In this document: piece by piece, positions 36,461 through 47,665 of the stretch
How the letters are laid out: each line of letters begins with the position of its first letter
Numbering within the stretch: the stretch's first letter is position 1
NCBI RefSeq assembly: GCF_949987515.2
Contig: NC_082695.1
Span: forward strand, 86,203,604 to 86,267,603
Reading direction: 5' to 3'
DNA from: Delphinus delphis
Lineage: Eukaryota > Chordata > Mammalia > Artiodactyla > Delphinidae
DNA length: 64,000 bases
Made by a program: the position numbers and the translations under genes
The notes under the pieces: generated by a model
Database searches by the model: none
Told to the model about the DNA's origin: nothing
Seen by the model: the letters and a program-made list of their open reading frames with translations, nothing else

Positions 36461-36605
36461 CCCCCCCCCCCCCCCCGATGAGGGCGCACAGCTGTTCAAG
36501 AGCTGCTGTAGCATCTTCTTTTCCGCGCTCAGAGGAGACGCGGAGCATCTTTTTTATCTGGGCTAAACTGACATGACATACGTGAGCATTAACATATGTT
36601 TTCAA
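36114..36605 (-). other. 163-codon open frame, no homology recognised
   Basis: The frame runs through a 16-C run that encodes a short glycine tract (residues near 45). It has clustered cysteines ('CCKKCFQIAAQCGEDGFLC') but no domain that I can name. A second frame (137 codons, 36101-36514) overlaps on the same strand. No convincing splice sites or start context are visible. Coding is unlikely but not excluded. Confidence 0.15.
36461..36476. repeat. Poly-C run (C16)
   Basis: Sixteen consecutive C on the plus strand (G on the minus strand). It is likely to vary in length and to cause sequencing or assembly error, which matters for any frame crossing it. Confidence 0.97.
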
Positions 36606-37075
36606 TCTTTATTAGCGGCGCTATTAGCCTCAAACACCGCTGGGACTTTCTGCAGGACCGACATTTCTGTGTTGAGCTACATACTTGCTCTGTTTTGAAG
36701 TTTCTCTCCCTCTTTTCTCTCCCCACTTCCCCTTTTTTTAATTTAACTAGAGAAAATGACATGTTAATTTCAGCTCCACCTCTGCTGGGTCATCCTGGGG
36801 TCAGCAGATCAGAGACATCAGCAGAAGAAGGAAGACAGCGCCTCCGACTGCGACTGCGGGGCAGGGTGACCCAGCCATCAATCACGCGGACGCACCTTTG
36901 AACAATGACAGTCATCTGCCAGGAAGCGGGAGGTGGCGCCTCATTAACACAGGGCTCACCTGCCGGGAGCTACACCTCACGCATAACAATATCCATCACT
37001 CACCTCCAAGGTGTTGCTTTTTTCTGCTTTGATGAAATAACAGGCCCTCTATTTCCTCCCTTGTTTCCCCTCCGA
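36540..37075. promoter_or_regulatory. Candidate conserved non-coding element
   Basis: Repeat-free and dense in developmental-type motifs: a TCF/LEF-like CTTTGAA (36896-36902) touching a SOX-like ACAATG (36902-36907), ATCAATCA (36877-36884), 'tgctgggtca' (MAF-like), an E-box 'catctg' and 'cattaaca'. Such motifs occur by chance and no alignment was available. Conservation and enhancer activity are inference. Confidence 0.28.
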
Positions 37076-37490
37076 GTTCACAGGGCCAAGTCACTGGGGA
37101 AGGAAGGAAGAAGTGGTGAGTTGGGGTCAGGGCAGGACCAAACAGCCCTGGGAGGGGAAGGGTGCCGTCAGAAGCCAAAAGAAGGCATCTCGCTTCACTG
37201 ACCAGGAGAGGTCAGTGGATGGGGCCACTGAGAGGTGAGCTACCCACACCCCAGCCAGGGCTGCGAGAGTCGGATCAAGATTCCCAGGCAACCCCCGCAC
37301 CGCTGCCCTCAGTGAAGGTGTCTCCTGGACAGAAATATTCCAAGACCTGAAATTCGTTTTTCACTTTGTTTCTTGTAAATACAGGTAACTTGCAAATAAC
37401 CACAGAACTTTCATTTTCTGAGCGTCGGAATCTACCACCACAAATCTCTACTAAATACCTGTACTTTTTCTTTCTGTGTCAGCCTCTAGC
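37076..37490. other. Unique non-coding sequence
   Basis: Short Gly/Pro-rich frames on both strands at 36905-37350 have no domain; nothing else is recognised. Confidence 0.45.
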
Positions 37491-37494
37491 GTTC

Positions 37495-37760
37495 AACGTT
37501 TAATTAATTTAGCCTAAGGAAACCTTGAAACGCTGCCCACAAAGAGAATTCTTCTAGAGAAAATTTTGTTGTGAAACTATATTTAATTATGTTCCCCAAA
37601 GGAGGCTGTCACACATTCCTTGTGATGCAGCCTTCATGGCCTGTACAATCCCAGGTTCTGGGTGGTGTGTGTGTTCCTTTGATGGGCCATAAATAGACTC
37701 TGTTACAAAGTTTTAATGGGAAGCCCAGTTTAAACTTGGGCTACCATCCAGATTGGCTCA
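37495..37760. promoter_or_regulatory. Candidate conserved non-coding element
   Basis: It has a TTTAATTAA homeodomain-type core at 37498-37507, a TCF-like CCTTTGATG at 37677-37685, 'ccataaatag' and a near-palindrome around 'agcccagtttaaacttgggc'. Repeat-free. Function is inferred from motif density only. Confidence 0.22.
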
Positions 37761-37800
37761 TAAGTTACAAAAATGTGTTCCTCTCCCACTGTAGGGGAGT

Positions 37801-37839
37801 TACACACACGCACACGCACACGCACACACACACACACAG
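37801..37839. repeat. (CA)n / CACACG microsatellite
   Basis: A 39-bp run of CA with periodic G substitutions in the first half. It produces the 'VCVCVRVRVRVC' stretch in a minus-strand frame that is not a gene. Confidence 0.93.
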
Positions 37840-39659
37840 ATTTGGCCTTTCTCAATTCTTGAGAAAGGAAAATAATAACATACCTTTTTTTTCCAGGTTG
37901 GAAAAGGCCACTAAAGCTCAAAGGGAGCTATGGACGACAAGACCGAGGGCAGGAGTGATGGAGTGACCTCTCTGAGGCCGTGCAAACGAGAGGCAACACA
38001 GCCAGAGTTCTAGGGGCTGCCTGGCTCGCAGAGGAACTGGAGGTCCACGTGGAAACCTCACTGTAGGGGCAGGAGTCGTAAGAGTCGACGGCCAGCGTGA
38101 CACGCACCCTGGGTGTTTAAGGGACTTCGGGGTGGTGGTCACTTACACGCAAGAGGCGGACGGGCCTTGGAGACCAGGAAGAGAGAGAGGCCGGCACTGA
38201 AGCACCCAATGCCAGGGCAGGCCAAAGGCAGGTTTCTCCCCCGGGGCAGCTGGAGGCCTTGAACTTTAAAGTAGCGAGAGAAGCAGCTGACGGCCAGTAG
38301 ATGCAGGGACCATGGAGCACAGTCCTTTGGGGCGTCCCCAGCTGGCAGCCAAGCTCCACCTTCTTCTAGCGTCCTAGCCTCTGATGGAGGTCACGTGATT
38401 GCGCAGTGCTGCGGGGACAATGCCCCCTGCCAGCCTCTGAAGGGCCTGCCGTGTGAGGCCACATCTCCTTAGTGACAGCAGAGTGGCTTCTGTATGGAAA
38501 AGAGTGCAGATGTGCGGTCCCTGTTCGGCAGTTACAAAATCCCAAAAGACTGGAAAACCGAAAATATTTTCGAAGCTCCTTTCACGACAGAATCTGATCT
38601 AAGCTTAACTGACGTGAGACACTTTACAGTTTCTGTTTAAACCACAGAGAGCGAACACACCTCGTCTGGCGGCATCTAGATCCGTGTGTCTGACTCTGGA
38701 GTCACCTCCAACTCCTCCCGGGTGCTCTTTCGCACACACCGTGCACCGTTCCGCCCTCTACAGCCTTAGGATTCTGAATTCCAAACTCATCTGGCTCCAT
38801 GATGAGATCAGGTGTTACAGAATTTACTGTCCTCTCTGCCTCAGATGTGAGAAGCGTTCTGCAAATTTCCGTCTAGGCATCAGCTGACATCCCTGAGGTT
38901 GACAAAACCACCACCACCAAAAAAAAATACATAGTTCATTGTGTTCTTTCTGGGAACCCCCATGTTGAAATTGCCCATCGATTATTGTTTTCCCTTCTTT
39001 TCTAGGTAACAAGTGAAGGTCATGGTTAATAATAGTTCTGCCAAGAATGCTGTGTTAATATCAGCTCAGATGGAAAACAGCTCCCTGTGCCCAGGACGTA
39101 GCTCCCGCAGTGCAGCCACGGGTGACTTACTTCCCTGGGAGCTACGGGTCAGCTTGCGGGACACGATGGGGACAGCACCCCCAGAGAAAAGGTCAGAAAT
39201 CGGATGGACCTCCGAGTCCCCAAATCTTCATGCTTCCTTCTCTGATTTGCAAAACTCGTTATCATAGTTGCTCTAAGGGGGGAAAGTAAAATATAGGCCT
39301 ACCCGATTCTAATTCCCAAGAACTTAATCTATATCACACAGGATTAAAATATTGATTTTCCAGGAGGCCACCGGAAGATAAGAGGTGGATTTTGATGCAA
39401 GCGTCTTACGTGTAACAGAAACCAAAGTTCAGTCTCGTGATGACCGTCTTATTCACCATGACAGTACTCTTCCCTGACACTTGCCCTGTCTCCTTTTGTC
39501 TCACAGAAATTATTTTTAAAGCTTGATATTTTTCCATCTATCACCTGGCTGGCTGAGCAAGATGCTTCCCGATCACAGGGCAATGATCTTTTCAAAAACA
39601 CAGTCCAGGTTCCTTATGCAGCGTTTTAGGTTTCCTTTATTTATGAAAGACTTTGAAAA
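37840..39659. other. Unique non-coding sequence
   Basis: No repeat family recognised. Frames of 60-84 codons are scattered on both strands with no domain. Confidence 0.45.
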
Positions 39660-39782
39660 CACACACACGACACACACATTAATTTTTTTTAACAAATCTC
39701 TTCCTCTCTCTCTCCCTCCATCTCTCCCTCTCTCCCTTCCTCTCCCCCCTTCTCTCTCTTTCTCCCTTACCCTCCCTAATTG
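39660..39782. repeat. CA then pyrimidine-rich (TCTCCC) low-complexity tract
   Basis: Imperfect CACACA is followed by about 70 bp of C/T-only sequence with TCTC and CCCT motifs. It gives rise to a Pro/Ser/Leu-rich frame. Confidence 0.9.
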
Positions 39783-40070
39783 TCCAGCCTTTACAAACCC
39801 AAGCCTGTGAAAGAAACACCCGTCTATTGCCCTGTCAAATGTGCCTGCCTGGGATAGCGATTGGGTTTATAGAAGAGACAAACATTTCAGGCATGCCATT
39901 CTGGGGTAATGAAGCATGGCAACAAATATACCTGTGCAACATTTGATAAAGATGAGCTGACACGCCAGTCCAAATAGGTTCTTTTGTGTGTCTGCACGTG
40001 TCTACCATCATGGCTTTCATCTGAACACAGCAAGAAGGGGCAGCAGCAGCTGGCAGGGCCCAAAAGGAGA
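39783..40070. other. Unique non-coding sequence
   Basis: No repeat or exon recognised. The composition is even and shows no CpG decay, so it may belong with the candidate regulatory block that follows. Confidence 0.4.
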
Positions 40071-40079
40071 GCTGCTCAC

Positions 40080-40980
40080 ACAATTACGCGACGTTTACCT
40101 CTGGCCTTGATTTCACTCCCACTACCCTTAATTTATGATATGTTTTCTCCCTTTCTATGCAAAGGAAAAAGTGACTCGATTTTTCTTTCTTTCTCCTGCC
40201 ATCTAATTCCCGTTACAGGGGCAGCGGAGAAGCCAGTGAGCTGATCCCCGGGTGTTTAGCATGGGGTCTTAAGTTAAAATGCTCCTTAGTGGGGTTTTTA
40301 TGGCTTTTATTGTTGTTTGATTAATGCACAGCAAAATTAAATCCTACAGTTACACATGGGCACATCAACCAGGGAGCAGGCCAACTGTACTTCCTACTTT
40401 GGTTTACAGAAAACATCTTTTGTTGCTTAATCTTCAGACAGAGGAGGTAGCGGGTGGAGGGGAGAGAGAGAGAGGGAGAGGCCGTAGACCAGCTAAAAGG
40501 TGAGCCTGGAAGATGTAGGAAATCTAGTGACCCAAATATGGGCTAGACAATCATTCTGATCACTCATCTGCATTGGGTTTTTCGAGTTTCCATTTATTTC
40601 CTGGCTTGGGGACAGCCACGGTGGCTGGCCCAGGTGTCTCTGAACAGGTGCCTGCGGCTAGGATGACGCCCAGACAGCGGGAGGGATGCTGTCCTGCGCC
40701 CCGCGGCTCTCTCTAAGCCCGACTTCACAAAGGCCTATACAGTATATTGCCTTTATGCTATTTATAGAGAAGCACATCCTATTTATAAAAGCAACGCAGT
40801 GAAACTGAAAGGGATATAATAGCCACTCTGTATTATGAAGCTCTTCTGTTGAGAGCGCTGGACAAAGTGCCTTGGGTGATTTGATGTCTTTCTTCCTCTC
40901 CTGATGACAGTTTGGCGCTCCACACGATGACAGCAATGAACACTTTGTGGTGTGATGACCTCCCCAGGAACCAGACGCTC
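40080..40980. promoter_or_regulatory. Candidate conserved non-coding cluster
   Basis: About 0.9 kb of repeat-free DNA with notable motif pairs. A perfect MEF2-type CTATTTATAG lies at 40758-40767 and a near match, CTATTTATAA, at 40779-40788, 21 bp apart (two helical turns). A SOX-like ATTGTT (40309-40314) lies beside TGATTAATGC (40318-40327), and a RUNX core TGTGGT is at 40946-40951. A GA-rich run at 40465-40482 interrupts the block. The cluster is the best regulatory candidate in the window, on motifs alone. Confidence 0.3.
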
Positions 40981-41221
40981 ACAGGTTTTACTTTTGTTCA
41001 CTCATTTAATTACCGACCCTTCATTATACCTGCGCTCAGACATCGAAACTTCAGTTAACCTGTACATTCAAATGGGACGGATCTTCAGTTTGCCTACATC
41101 AGAGGAAGACTCCTCTGAATTGTAATTTCTGCGCAAAGTCATCTGGGATAAGGATAGGTCTTTATTCCCCTCAGAGCTTGTGCAATAACACAACGCAAAC
41201 TTTGACCAGAGAGAATAAGGG

Positions 41222-41430
41222 GCAAGTATGTGGGGTTTAGCATGAAAGGACCCGGGTTCAAGCGTCCGCCCAGCCTCTTGTTAACTGGGAGAAGTCTTAA
41301 CTCCTGTTTCCTCTGCATTAAAATTAGAATAGGAAGATGCTGGGCCTACCATAGGAGGGGCTGGAGAAAATCTAGTAGACAATGTATATAAAACACTCTG
41401 TAAACTGCAGAATGCTATACACAGGTTCTC
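41222..41430 (+). repeat. MIR SINE
   Basis: It has a tRNA-like head remnant 'gacccgggttcaagcgtccg', 'gggagaagtcttaactcctg' for the consensus 'gggcaagttacttaacctc', and a 3' part with 'aaaacactctgtaaactgca'. Confidence 0.78.
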
Positions 41431-41825
41431 TCTTTTATAAAATTTTTAAGTAGTTTATCTAGATAAAAGCAAATTCCAGAAATAATAACAGAATAAAGTT
41501 GTGTTAAATCTCAAAAACTTAGTGAGAGGGAAAAAAGCCAATAAACCTTAAAATTGTGATGCTTCTGGCCTTAAAGAGTCTAACTTTTATAAAAGCCCCA
41601 GTTATTTAAGGCTTCTGTCTTGTCAAAGCCATTTCATTTACGTCATTCTTTCAATTTGCAAAGGAATGGTGAAAATATCCCTTGAGATTTACAGCAGTGA
41701 GCACTGCATAATGGAAGTCACTTGGTGAGTTGACTATTGTCTTGTTGGTAATAGGAAACACACTCCTGACAGAGATGTATTTGGGGAGAAACCGCATAAA
41801 CTTATCATAAAATCAGCCCATTTCT
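41431..41825. other. Unique AT-rich sequence
   Basis: No repeat or exon recognised. Confidence 0.45.
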
Positions 41826-42445
41826 TTTTTTTTACTTGAAATATGGTAGATTTACAGTGTTGCATTAATGTCTGCTGTAAAGCAAAGTGATTCAGTTATA
41901 CAGGTACATACACTCCTTTTTATATTCTTTTCCATTATGGCTTATCACAGGATATTGAATAGAATTCCGTGTGCTATACAGTAGGACCTTGTTGTTTGTC
42001 CGTTCTGTATACACCAGTTTGCATCTGCTGACCCCAAATTCCCACTCCCTCCCTCCACCCTCCTCCCCCTTGGCAACCACAAGTCTGTTCTCTATGTCTA
42101 TGAGTCTGTTTCTGTTTCGTAGGTAAGTGCATTGGTGTCATACTTTAGATTCCACATGTAAGTGATATCATAGGGCATTTGCCTCTCTCTGTCTGACTTC
42201 CTTCACTTCGGTACGATAATCTCCAGGTCCATCCATGTTGCTGCAAATGGCATTATTTCATTCTTTTTTATGGCTGAATAGTCTTCCACTGCATTTATAT
42301 GACACAATTTCTTTATCCATTCAACTGCCGATGGACATTCAGGTCTGTGAATAGTGTTTCTATTGTTTCTGTGTCTTGGCTGTTGTGAATAGTGCTGCTA
42401 TGAACATAAGGGCGCATGTATCTTTTCGAATTAGAGTTTTGTCTG
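41826..42445 (-). repeat. L1 3' UTR fragment, antisense, cetartiodactyl-type
   Basis: It starts with a T-run (the antisense poly-A). It continues with 'gtaaagcaaagtgattcagt', 'tatagtaggaccttgttgtt'-like sequence, 'ggcaaccacaagtctgttct' and 'atggctgaatagtcttccac', up to the 'aattagagttttgtctgg' block. The copy is 5'-truncated and includes no ORF2. A weak duplication ('aaaatcagccca' and 'aaaatgagcact') may flank it. Confidence 0.88.
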
Positions 42446-42540
42446 GAAAATGAGCACTTAAACACACAAAAATAGTGGAGCTAATAAAATTCCTAAGGTT
42501 AATTAAAAGGTCCCATTATTTCCTTGTGTGTCTGGTTTCA

Positions 42541-43660
42541 AGTCAGATTTATTGAGGTATCATTTCACCATTATCAAGGGTGATAGACACATGCAGTCAT
42601 GGACCGCCCACCAGAGTCAAAGTATGCAGCATGTCCATCACCCTTAATCCCCTCTGTAGCCGGTCTTCCCCCGCTCTGACGACTTCAACATCCACCACCC
42701 CAGTCCCTAGCAACCACTGCCTCATTTCATGTCTCCATGGTCCTGCCTTTTCCAAAGTTTCATATAAACGGGGTCAGAGCATGTACACTTTGAGGCTGGC
42801 CTCTTTCACTCCGAGTAATCCGCCGGGGGGCCTTCCACGTGTCATGTGAATCAGCAGCTCGATTTCTTCTACCTTTGAGTAGTATCACTCAGGTATCCCA
42901 CGGTCTGTTTACTTACCAGTTGGCGGGTGTTTGGATTGTTTCTAGATTTTGTCAGTTACGAATAAAGCAGCACACCTTCGTCTTAGCCCTACACATCTGC
43001 AGCCCCAGAGTATTTTGTCCCCTCAAACTCAACACAGGCAGGCTTCTCTATGAATGTATATTTTCATTTCTCCTAGATAAAACCCTGGGAGTCAGATGGT
43101 GGGTAATATATAGTGGATATCTCCTTTCGGAAGCATCTGTTACATTGTTTTCCAAAGTAGCTGGACCGCTTTGTACCCCAGAGCAGGGTATGAGACTCGG
43201 AGTTGCTCTGCATCCTGGACGGCACCTGCTGTGCTCTCGTAGCCGTCGTAGTGGGTGTGTACCAGTGTCTCATCCCGGTTTTGATTTGTGTTTCTCTAGT
43301 GACTGATGACGTTGAACGTCTTTTCATGTGCTAATTTGCCATCTGTGCATCTTACGCGATGAAGGCTCTTTCAAATCTCCTGCCCATGTTTTTTATTGAG
43401 ATGTTTCTCATATTATTGAGCCTTGAGAAGCTTGCATATTATTAAGCCTTCAGAAGCTCTTATCTAGTCTAGATCCCAACACTCTACGAGATACGTGGGT
43501 TAAGGAAGGATATTCTCTTCTAGTGTGTGCCTTGTCTTCTTTTTTCTAACGGTGACTTCTGAAGGTGTTTTTAACTTTGATAGAGTCCAGTTGATCAATT
43601 TGTATGTTATGACTCATTCTTGCTGAGAGGTTTTCAGGATGCAAATTACTTAGAAAGACT
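42541..43660 (-). repeat. Older L1M fragment, antisense, 3' UTR region
   Basis: From the left it shows 'tttattgaggtatcatttca', 'catgtccatcacccttaatc', 'cctagcaaccactgcctcat' and 'tttcatataaacggggtcag'. It then shows 'ttgttttccaaagtagctgg', 'tgatgacgttgaacgtcttt' and 'gagtccagttgatcaatttg'. These are ordered blocks of an old L1M 3' region. It is more diverged than the neighbouring L1 tail and has unusual CpG content for an old repeat. Confidence 0.85.
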
Positions 43661-43948
43661 CATTCACCAATTAGGGGATCCTCCCCAAACAAACAAACAA
43701 AACTGATCAGGAGAACGCCTCAATACAACATGTTCCATTCTTTTTAATGAACTTGTGAAATTCAAAGACCCACGTGAGGAATGTGGCCTGATGGGGCTCT
43801 GGTAGGGTAACTGGTGGTTTAGGGCCTAAGATTCATAGGCTGATGAGGTTAATCCTTACCTAATTATGAAGTGTTTGGAATTAGGTGAATTTAACAGTAA
43901 AACGACTGTAGGCAACTTGGTTTTTCTGCTTTTTCAGTTCCTAAGGTA
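43661..43948. other. Unique sequence between L1M and MER1 element
   Basis: Contains an 'aaacaaacaaacaaaac' short run near 43690; nothing else recognised. Confidence 0.4.
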
Positions 43949-43956
43949 CCTTCATG

Positions 43957-44306
43957 CATCGGTCCCCAACCTTTTTGGCACCAGGGACAGGTTTCATGGA
44001 AGACGATTTCTACACGGACCCGGGGTGGGGGAGGTATGCGGTCTCGGGACGATTCAAGCGCATTACATTTATTGTGCACTCTATTTCTATTATTATTACA
44101 TTGTAATATATAATGAAATCATTATGCAGCTCACCATAATGCTGACAGGAAGTGGAGCTCAGGTGGTACTGCGAGCGATGGGGAGAGGCTGTAAATACAG
44201 GTGAAGGTTCACTGGCTCCTCCACCACTCCCCTCCTGCTGTGCGGCCCGGTTCCTAACAGGCCACGGACTGCTATCGGTCTGTGGCCCAGGGGTTGGGGA
44301 CCCCTG
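43957..44306 (-). mobile_element. MER1-type hAT-Charlie DNA transposon
   Basis: Both ends match the family: 'ggtccccaacctttttggca' at the left and 'ggggttggggacccctg' at the right, with 'cggcccggttcctaacaggc' inside. An 8-bp target duplication, CCTTCATG at 43949-43956 and CCTTAATG at 44307-44314, differs by one base, as expected for an old hAT insertion. The AT-rich centre differs from the GC-rich MER1B form, so the subfamily is uncertain. Non-autonomous. Confidence 0.92.
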
Positions 44307-44314
44307 CCTTAATG

Positions 44315-46002
44315 GACTCTGAAAAAAAAGAAATTGAATATAAAGAAGTTTTTTAAACTCTGTGACTGACTAATAGACATATTTCATGAACAATTAGCTT
44401 ATGTGCATATACAACTCCTTAATATATAGAACAAGTATCTCTTTTTATTGTTTAACTGCTCTTTTTTTTTCACTGTGGAGGGGGCAGGCTGTAAGATTCT
44501 TCTTAATCAACATGTCGAAATCATCTTTGAAACACGGACGGGCAGATCCCTGTCTCAGTGTGAGATGTTGTCCTTGCCATCTTCTATTTCTTGGGCTTCC
44601 CCTGCCCTCATTGGCTTGACCACCACCTGTATTGCTGGAATTTTCTAGAACTGTGTTGGTTTGAAAGTTCTTGGCCTTTGGGCTTCAGATCTCTGTTTCC
44701 ATTCCTGCCATTGTTCCCGAGCTGCTGCCTGTAGCATTGCCCTTCCATATCTTTATGCTTTTCAGGACGCCTGTAAGTAGACACTTTCCTCTGACCACTC
44801 AGAAAATAAATGGAGTTTTTCTTTTAATCCGTTAGTGATTCTGCCTTTTCAGCACCCACGCAAATCCTAGCTCAGCTCCGGTTTCTCGAGCCGCAGCGCG
44901 CACTGGGCTCCGGGCCTCTGGTATTTTCTCCAGTTTCTCCCAGCCAGCCTTCTCGCCAAGGCCTGGGCGACATTCATCTGCTGTGTGTTCTCCAGGCCTG
45001 GGCATAACCACATCTCTGGCCTCTGCTCTGCCTCGTGACTCAGGAGCTCATCTGCTCTCTGCATCTCCAGCAGATGCCACGGAGGGCAAACCCAAGAAAC
45101 CCCTGATGTCTCTGGCCTACGATCTAAACCCCTATTGTCCTTCCATCCCAACACTGAAGGCTGTTCAGTGGGGGACCCCTGACCCCATTCCTTGGACAGA
45201 TGTGCGCTTCTCAGTGGACACCTGTGGTTCCAGAGAAAGGCCCGCCGGACTCCCTGATCCACTGTGAGTGGCATGAAACCAGCTCCTCAGGAATCAAGGC
45301 TCTGGTACAGGAAAGAGGATGGAGGCTGCCGTGAGGCCAGGTGGGCTCACGTGAAGGACCAGGCAGGACCAGCCTGTGTGGCTGCGGAGGAGTCATCAGA
45401 TGGACTCGGTCATCTCATGCTCAGCAAGACTCAGCCCCAGCTCCTCTAGTGGAAGGGGATCGGGGAGAACTGGAAATGTTCAGAATGATTGAGCAAAATG
45501 GTTTTGCAATTTCTAGACCAAGGGCCATTAATCTGAAAAGAGTTCTGAGTCTATTTGATTTCAATAGAAAGAAAAGACTCCTTGCGAAATGGACAGTGAC
45601 AGCCAAGTTTCAGAGATAACAGACTGGCAATGACAAGGCTGTACTTCTTAAAACAAACAGCAGAAAACCTTTCCTAGCTGGTTTGGACAGCATCGCTCAG
45701 TTGCTTTTTCAGGCCATCATGAGAGGGGCTCGTGTGCCCCTCCCCAGTGGCTCCCCTGCCTTCTGAACTCACCCTCCTGGGGAAGCGAGGCCAGGCTGAT
45801 GCAACAGGGCAGAGGGGCATGGGGCCTGGAGGGCAGGAAGACAGGAGATCAACACAACAGGACCAGACAGGTGCCCCCCTCCCCCGTGCCAGTCTCCCTT
45901 CACACCCTCCACGTGCAACAGAAAGAAAACATCGCATGAAAAAGGGCGATGCAACACAAAGCGAGGAAGGATGGTGAAATAAAATGATACATTGACCCTA
46001 AG
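44315..46002. other. Unique non-coding sequence
   Basis: No repeat recognised. A GC-rich section at 44860-45470 holds 60-135-codon frames on both strands with no domain. A frame at 45769-46059 minus runs into the TG/CA microsatellite. Confidence 0.5.
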
Positions 46003-46044
46003 GAGTGTGTGTCTCTGTGTGTGTGTGTGTGTACACACACACCT
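46003..46044. repeat. (TG)n followed by (AC)n, self-complementary
   Basis: A TG run changes directly to an ACACAC run, so the two halves are complementary to each other. The tract can form a small hairpin or Z-DNA. Confidence 0.9.
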
Positions 46045-47489
46045 GTGTTTTAGCCCCAACGCTTGGACTACCGCTAGAAGGACAATGGGACAAGGTCATG
46101 GGAAAACGCTCCTTTGAATCACTCTTAAGCAGGCCAAGGAATTAGGACTGATTTATGAACGTATTTCCACAATTTACTTGAAAATTTGTAACGTCTGTGC
46201 AGCCTGGCAAGGAAAGAAAGGGGCGGCTACTGTGAAGGAATGCCTCTGTTCCACTTTATTGTAAAATTATCCCATTCTACCTGCTCTAATCCCCTGAAAA
46301 CAAATTAAATCCTCACTAAGCTGACTTTAAATCAATAGTTTCATTTAAGAATAGTGTGACTTAATAAAAATAAAAAACTAACTGGCCCAGCCAATTTAAG
46401 AGGGAAATAAATCATTGCCCATGGAAAAATAGCAGATTTGACTTGTATATGGCCCAGGCTGCGTTTAGTGGGGAGAGCCTGTGTCTGATTTAACTCTGGC
46501 CACAGATGAAACTCATCGACCCCATTCAGAAACCTGCTTCACTATGGGCACCCCAAGAGCCAGGATGCCTGCCACCCCCAAAAGGAGAAGCAGTATTGCA
46601 GTCTGTATTCTGAAAAAAATAATCACTAAAAAAATACAAGATGACACTCCATGGAATCCCTCTTCAGCAACCCTGTGTTAACAGTCCGGGGACTCCATGT
46701 GTGGACTAAGAAATACATTCTTGATTCCCGCAGAGACAGAAAGGTTCCTGGTGAAGATGTGTTGGTTAAGTTGATACTTTCCTCAACCATCCAGGACAAA
46801 TGTAATAGGGGTGGACAATTAACATAGGTAATTATAACAGATGAGCAATCTATTTGCAAATCTTCTTGTAAAACATCTAAGGGTTAAGTAGACTTTTTTG
46901 GGTGTAGTATACGAGAGGTATGTTGCCATATTATGAAAAGAGAAAGTCAGCCAGAAATAAAGACTAAAAATTTACTCAAGAGGTCTTTGCAAGTGGTTAC
47001 AGAGAAAACTCTACAATACCGTAATTCTGAACTAGTACTTTATCCATGTAATGGAGCACTGGTTTACTAATCATATAAATGAGAAAAATGCCGGGGACTC
47101 AATGCTTGCCTACTTAATTTATTATTATGTATTGGGGACACATAAACATTAAAGTGAGTGCTTTCAGACCATGACACATCAATATTATCAGTGCCACAAT
47201 TACCACATGAACATTTTTAAATTTTCATAATTATAAAATGTCAATGCCAGTTACTTACTGATGCTCGTTGCCAACAGGGTGCTTTTATTTATCATGTTGA
47301 CACTGACAAATAAGAAAGCATAGTCTTTCCAATGTAAGATTTAAACCCAAAACACCCGGCAAGACTACTTGTTCCTCCCCAGAGTCCCACTCTTGGGGAC
47401 TAAATTTAATTTGTTGACTAGAAAAACGCTTGGCCAAATAACTAAAGAAATCAGTTTCTTAAGGCAGCATAATTTGCAGGGAAGCAGTA
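46045..47489. other. Unique AT-rich sequence
   Basis: No repeat or exon recognised. The block at 46250-46470 is rich in TTAAAT, TCAATA and TTTAAT cores and could be conserved non-coding DNA; this rests on composition alone. Confidence 0.45.
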
Positions 47490-47665
47490 CTTGGGCTCAG
47501 ATCAGGCTTACATTATGCTCCCATGTCTATAATTCTAGGTCATCTATCTAGTTATTTGACATTCCGGCCTCAGTTTTATCATCCATAAAATGGGAGTGAT
47601 AATACCTGCGCAGTTTATAGAGTTATTAAGAGGCCCTGACTAGGCAATGATGTGTAAAGGTAAGG
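47490..47665 (+). repeat. MIR SINE
   Basis: Core 'tatctagttatttgacattc', 'cctcagttttatcatccata' and 'aaatgggagtgataatacct' followed by a 3' part. The head is diverged. Confidence 0.88.
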
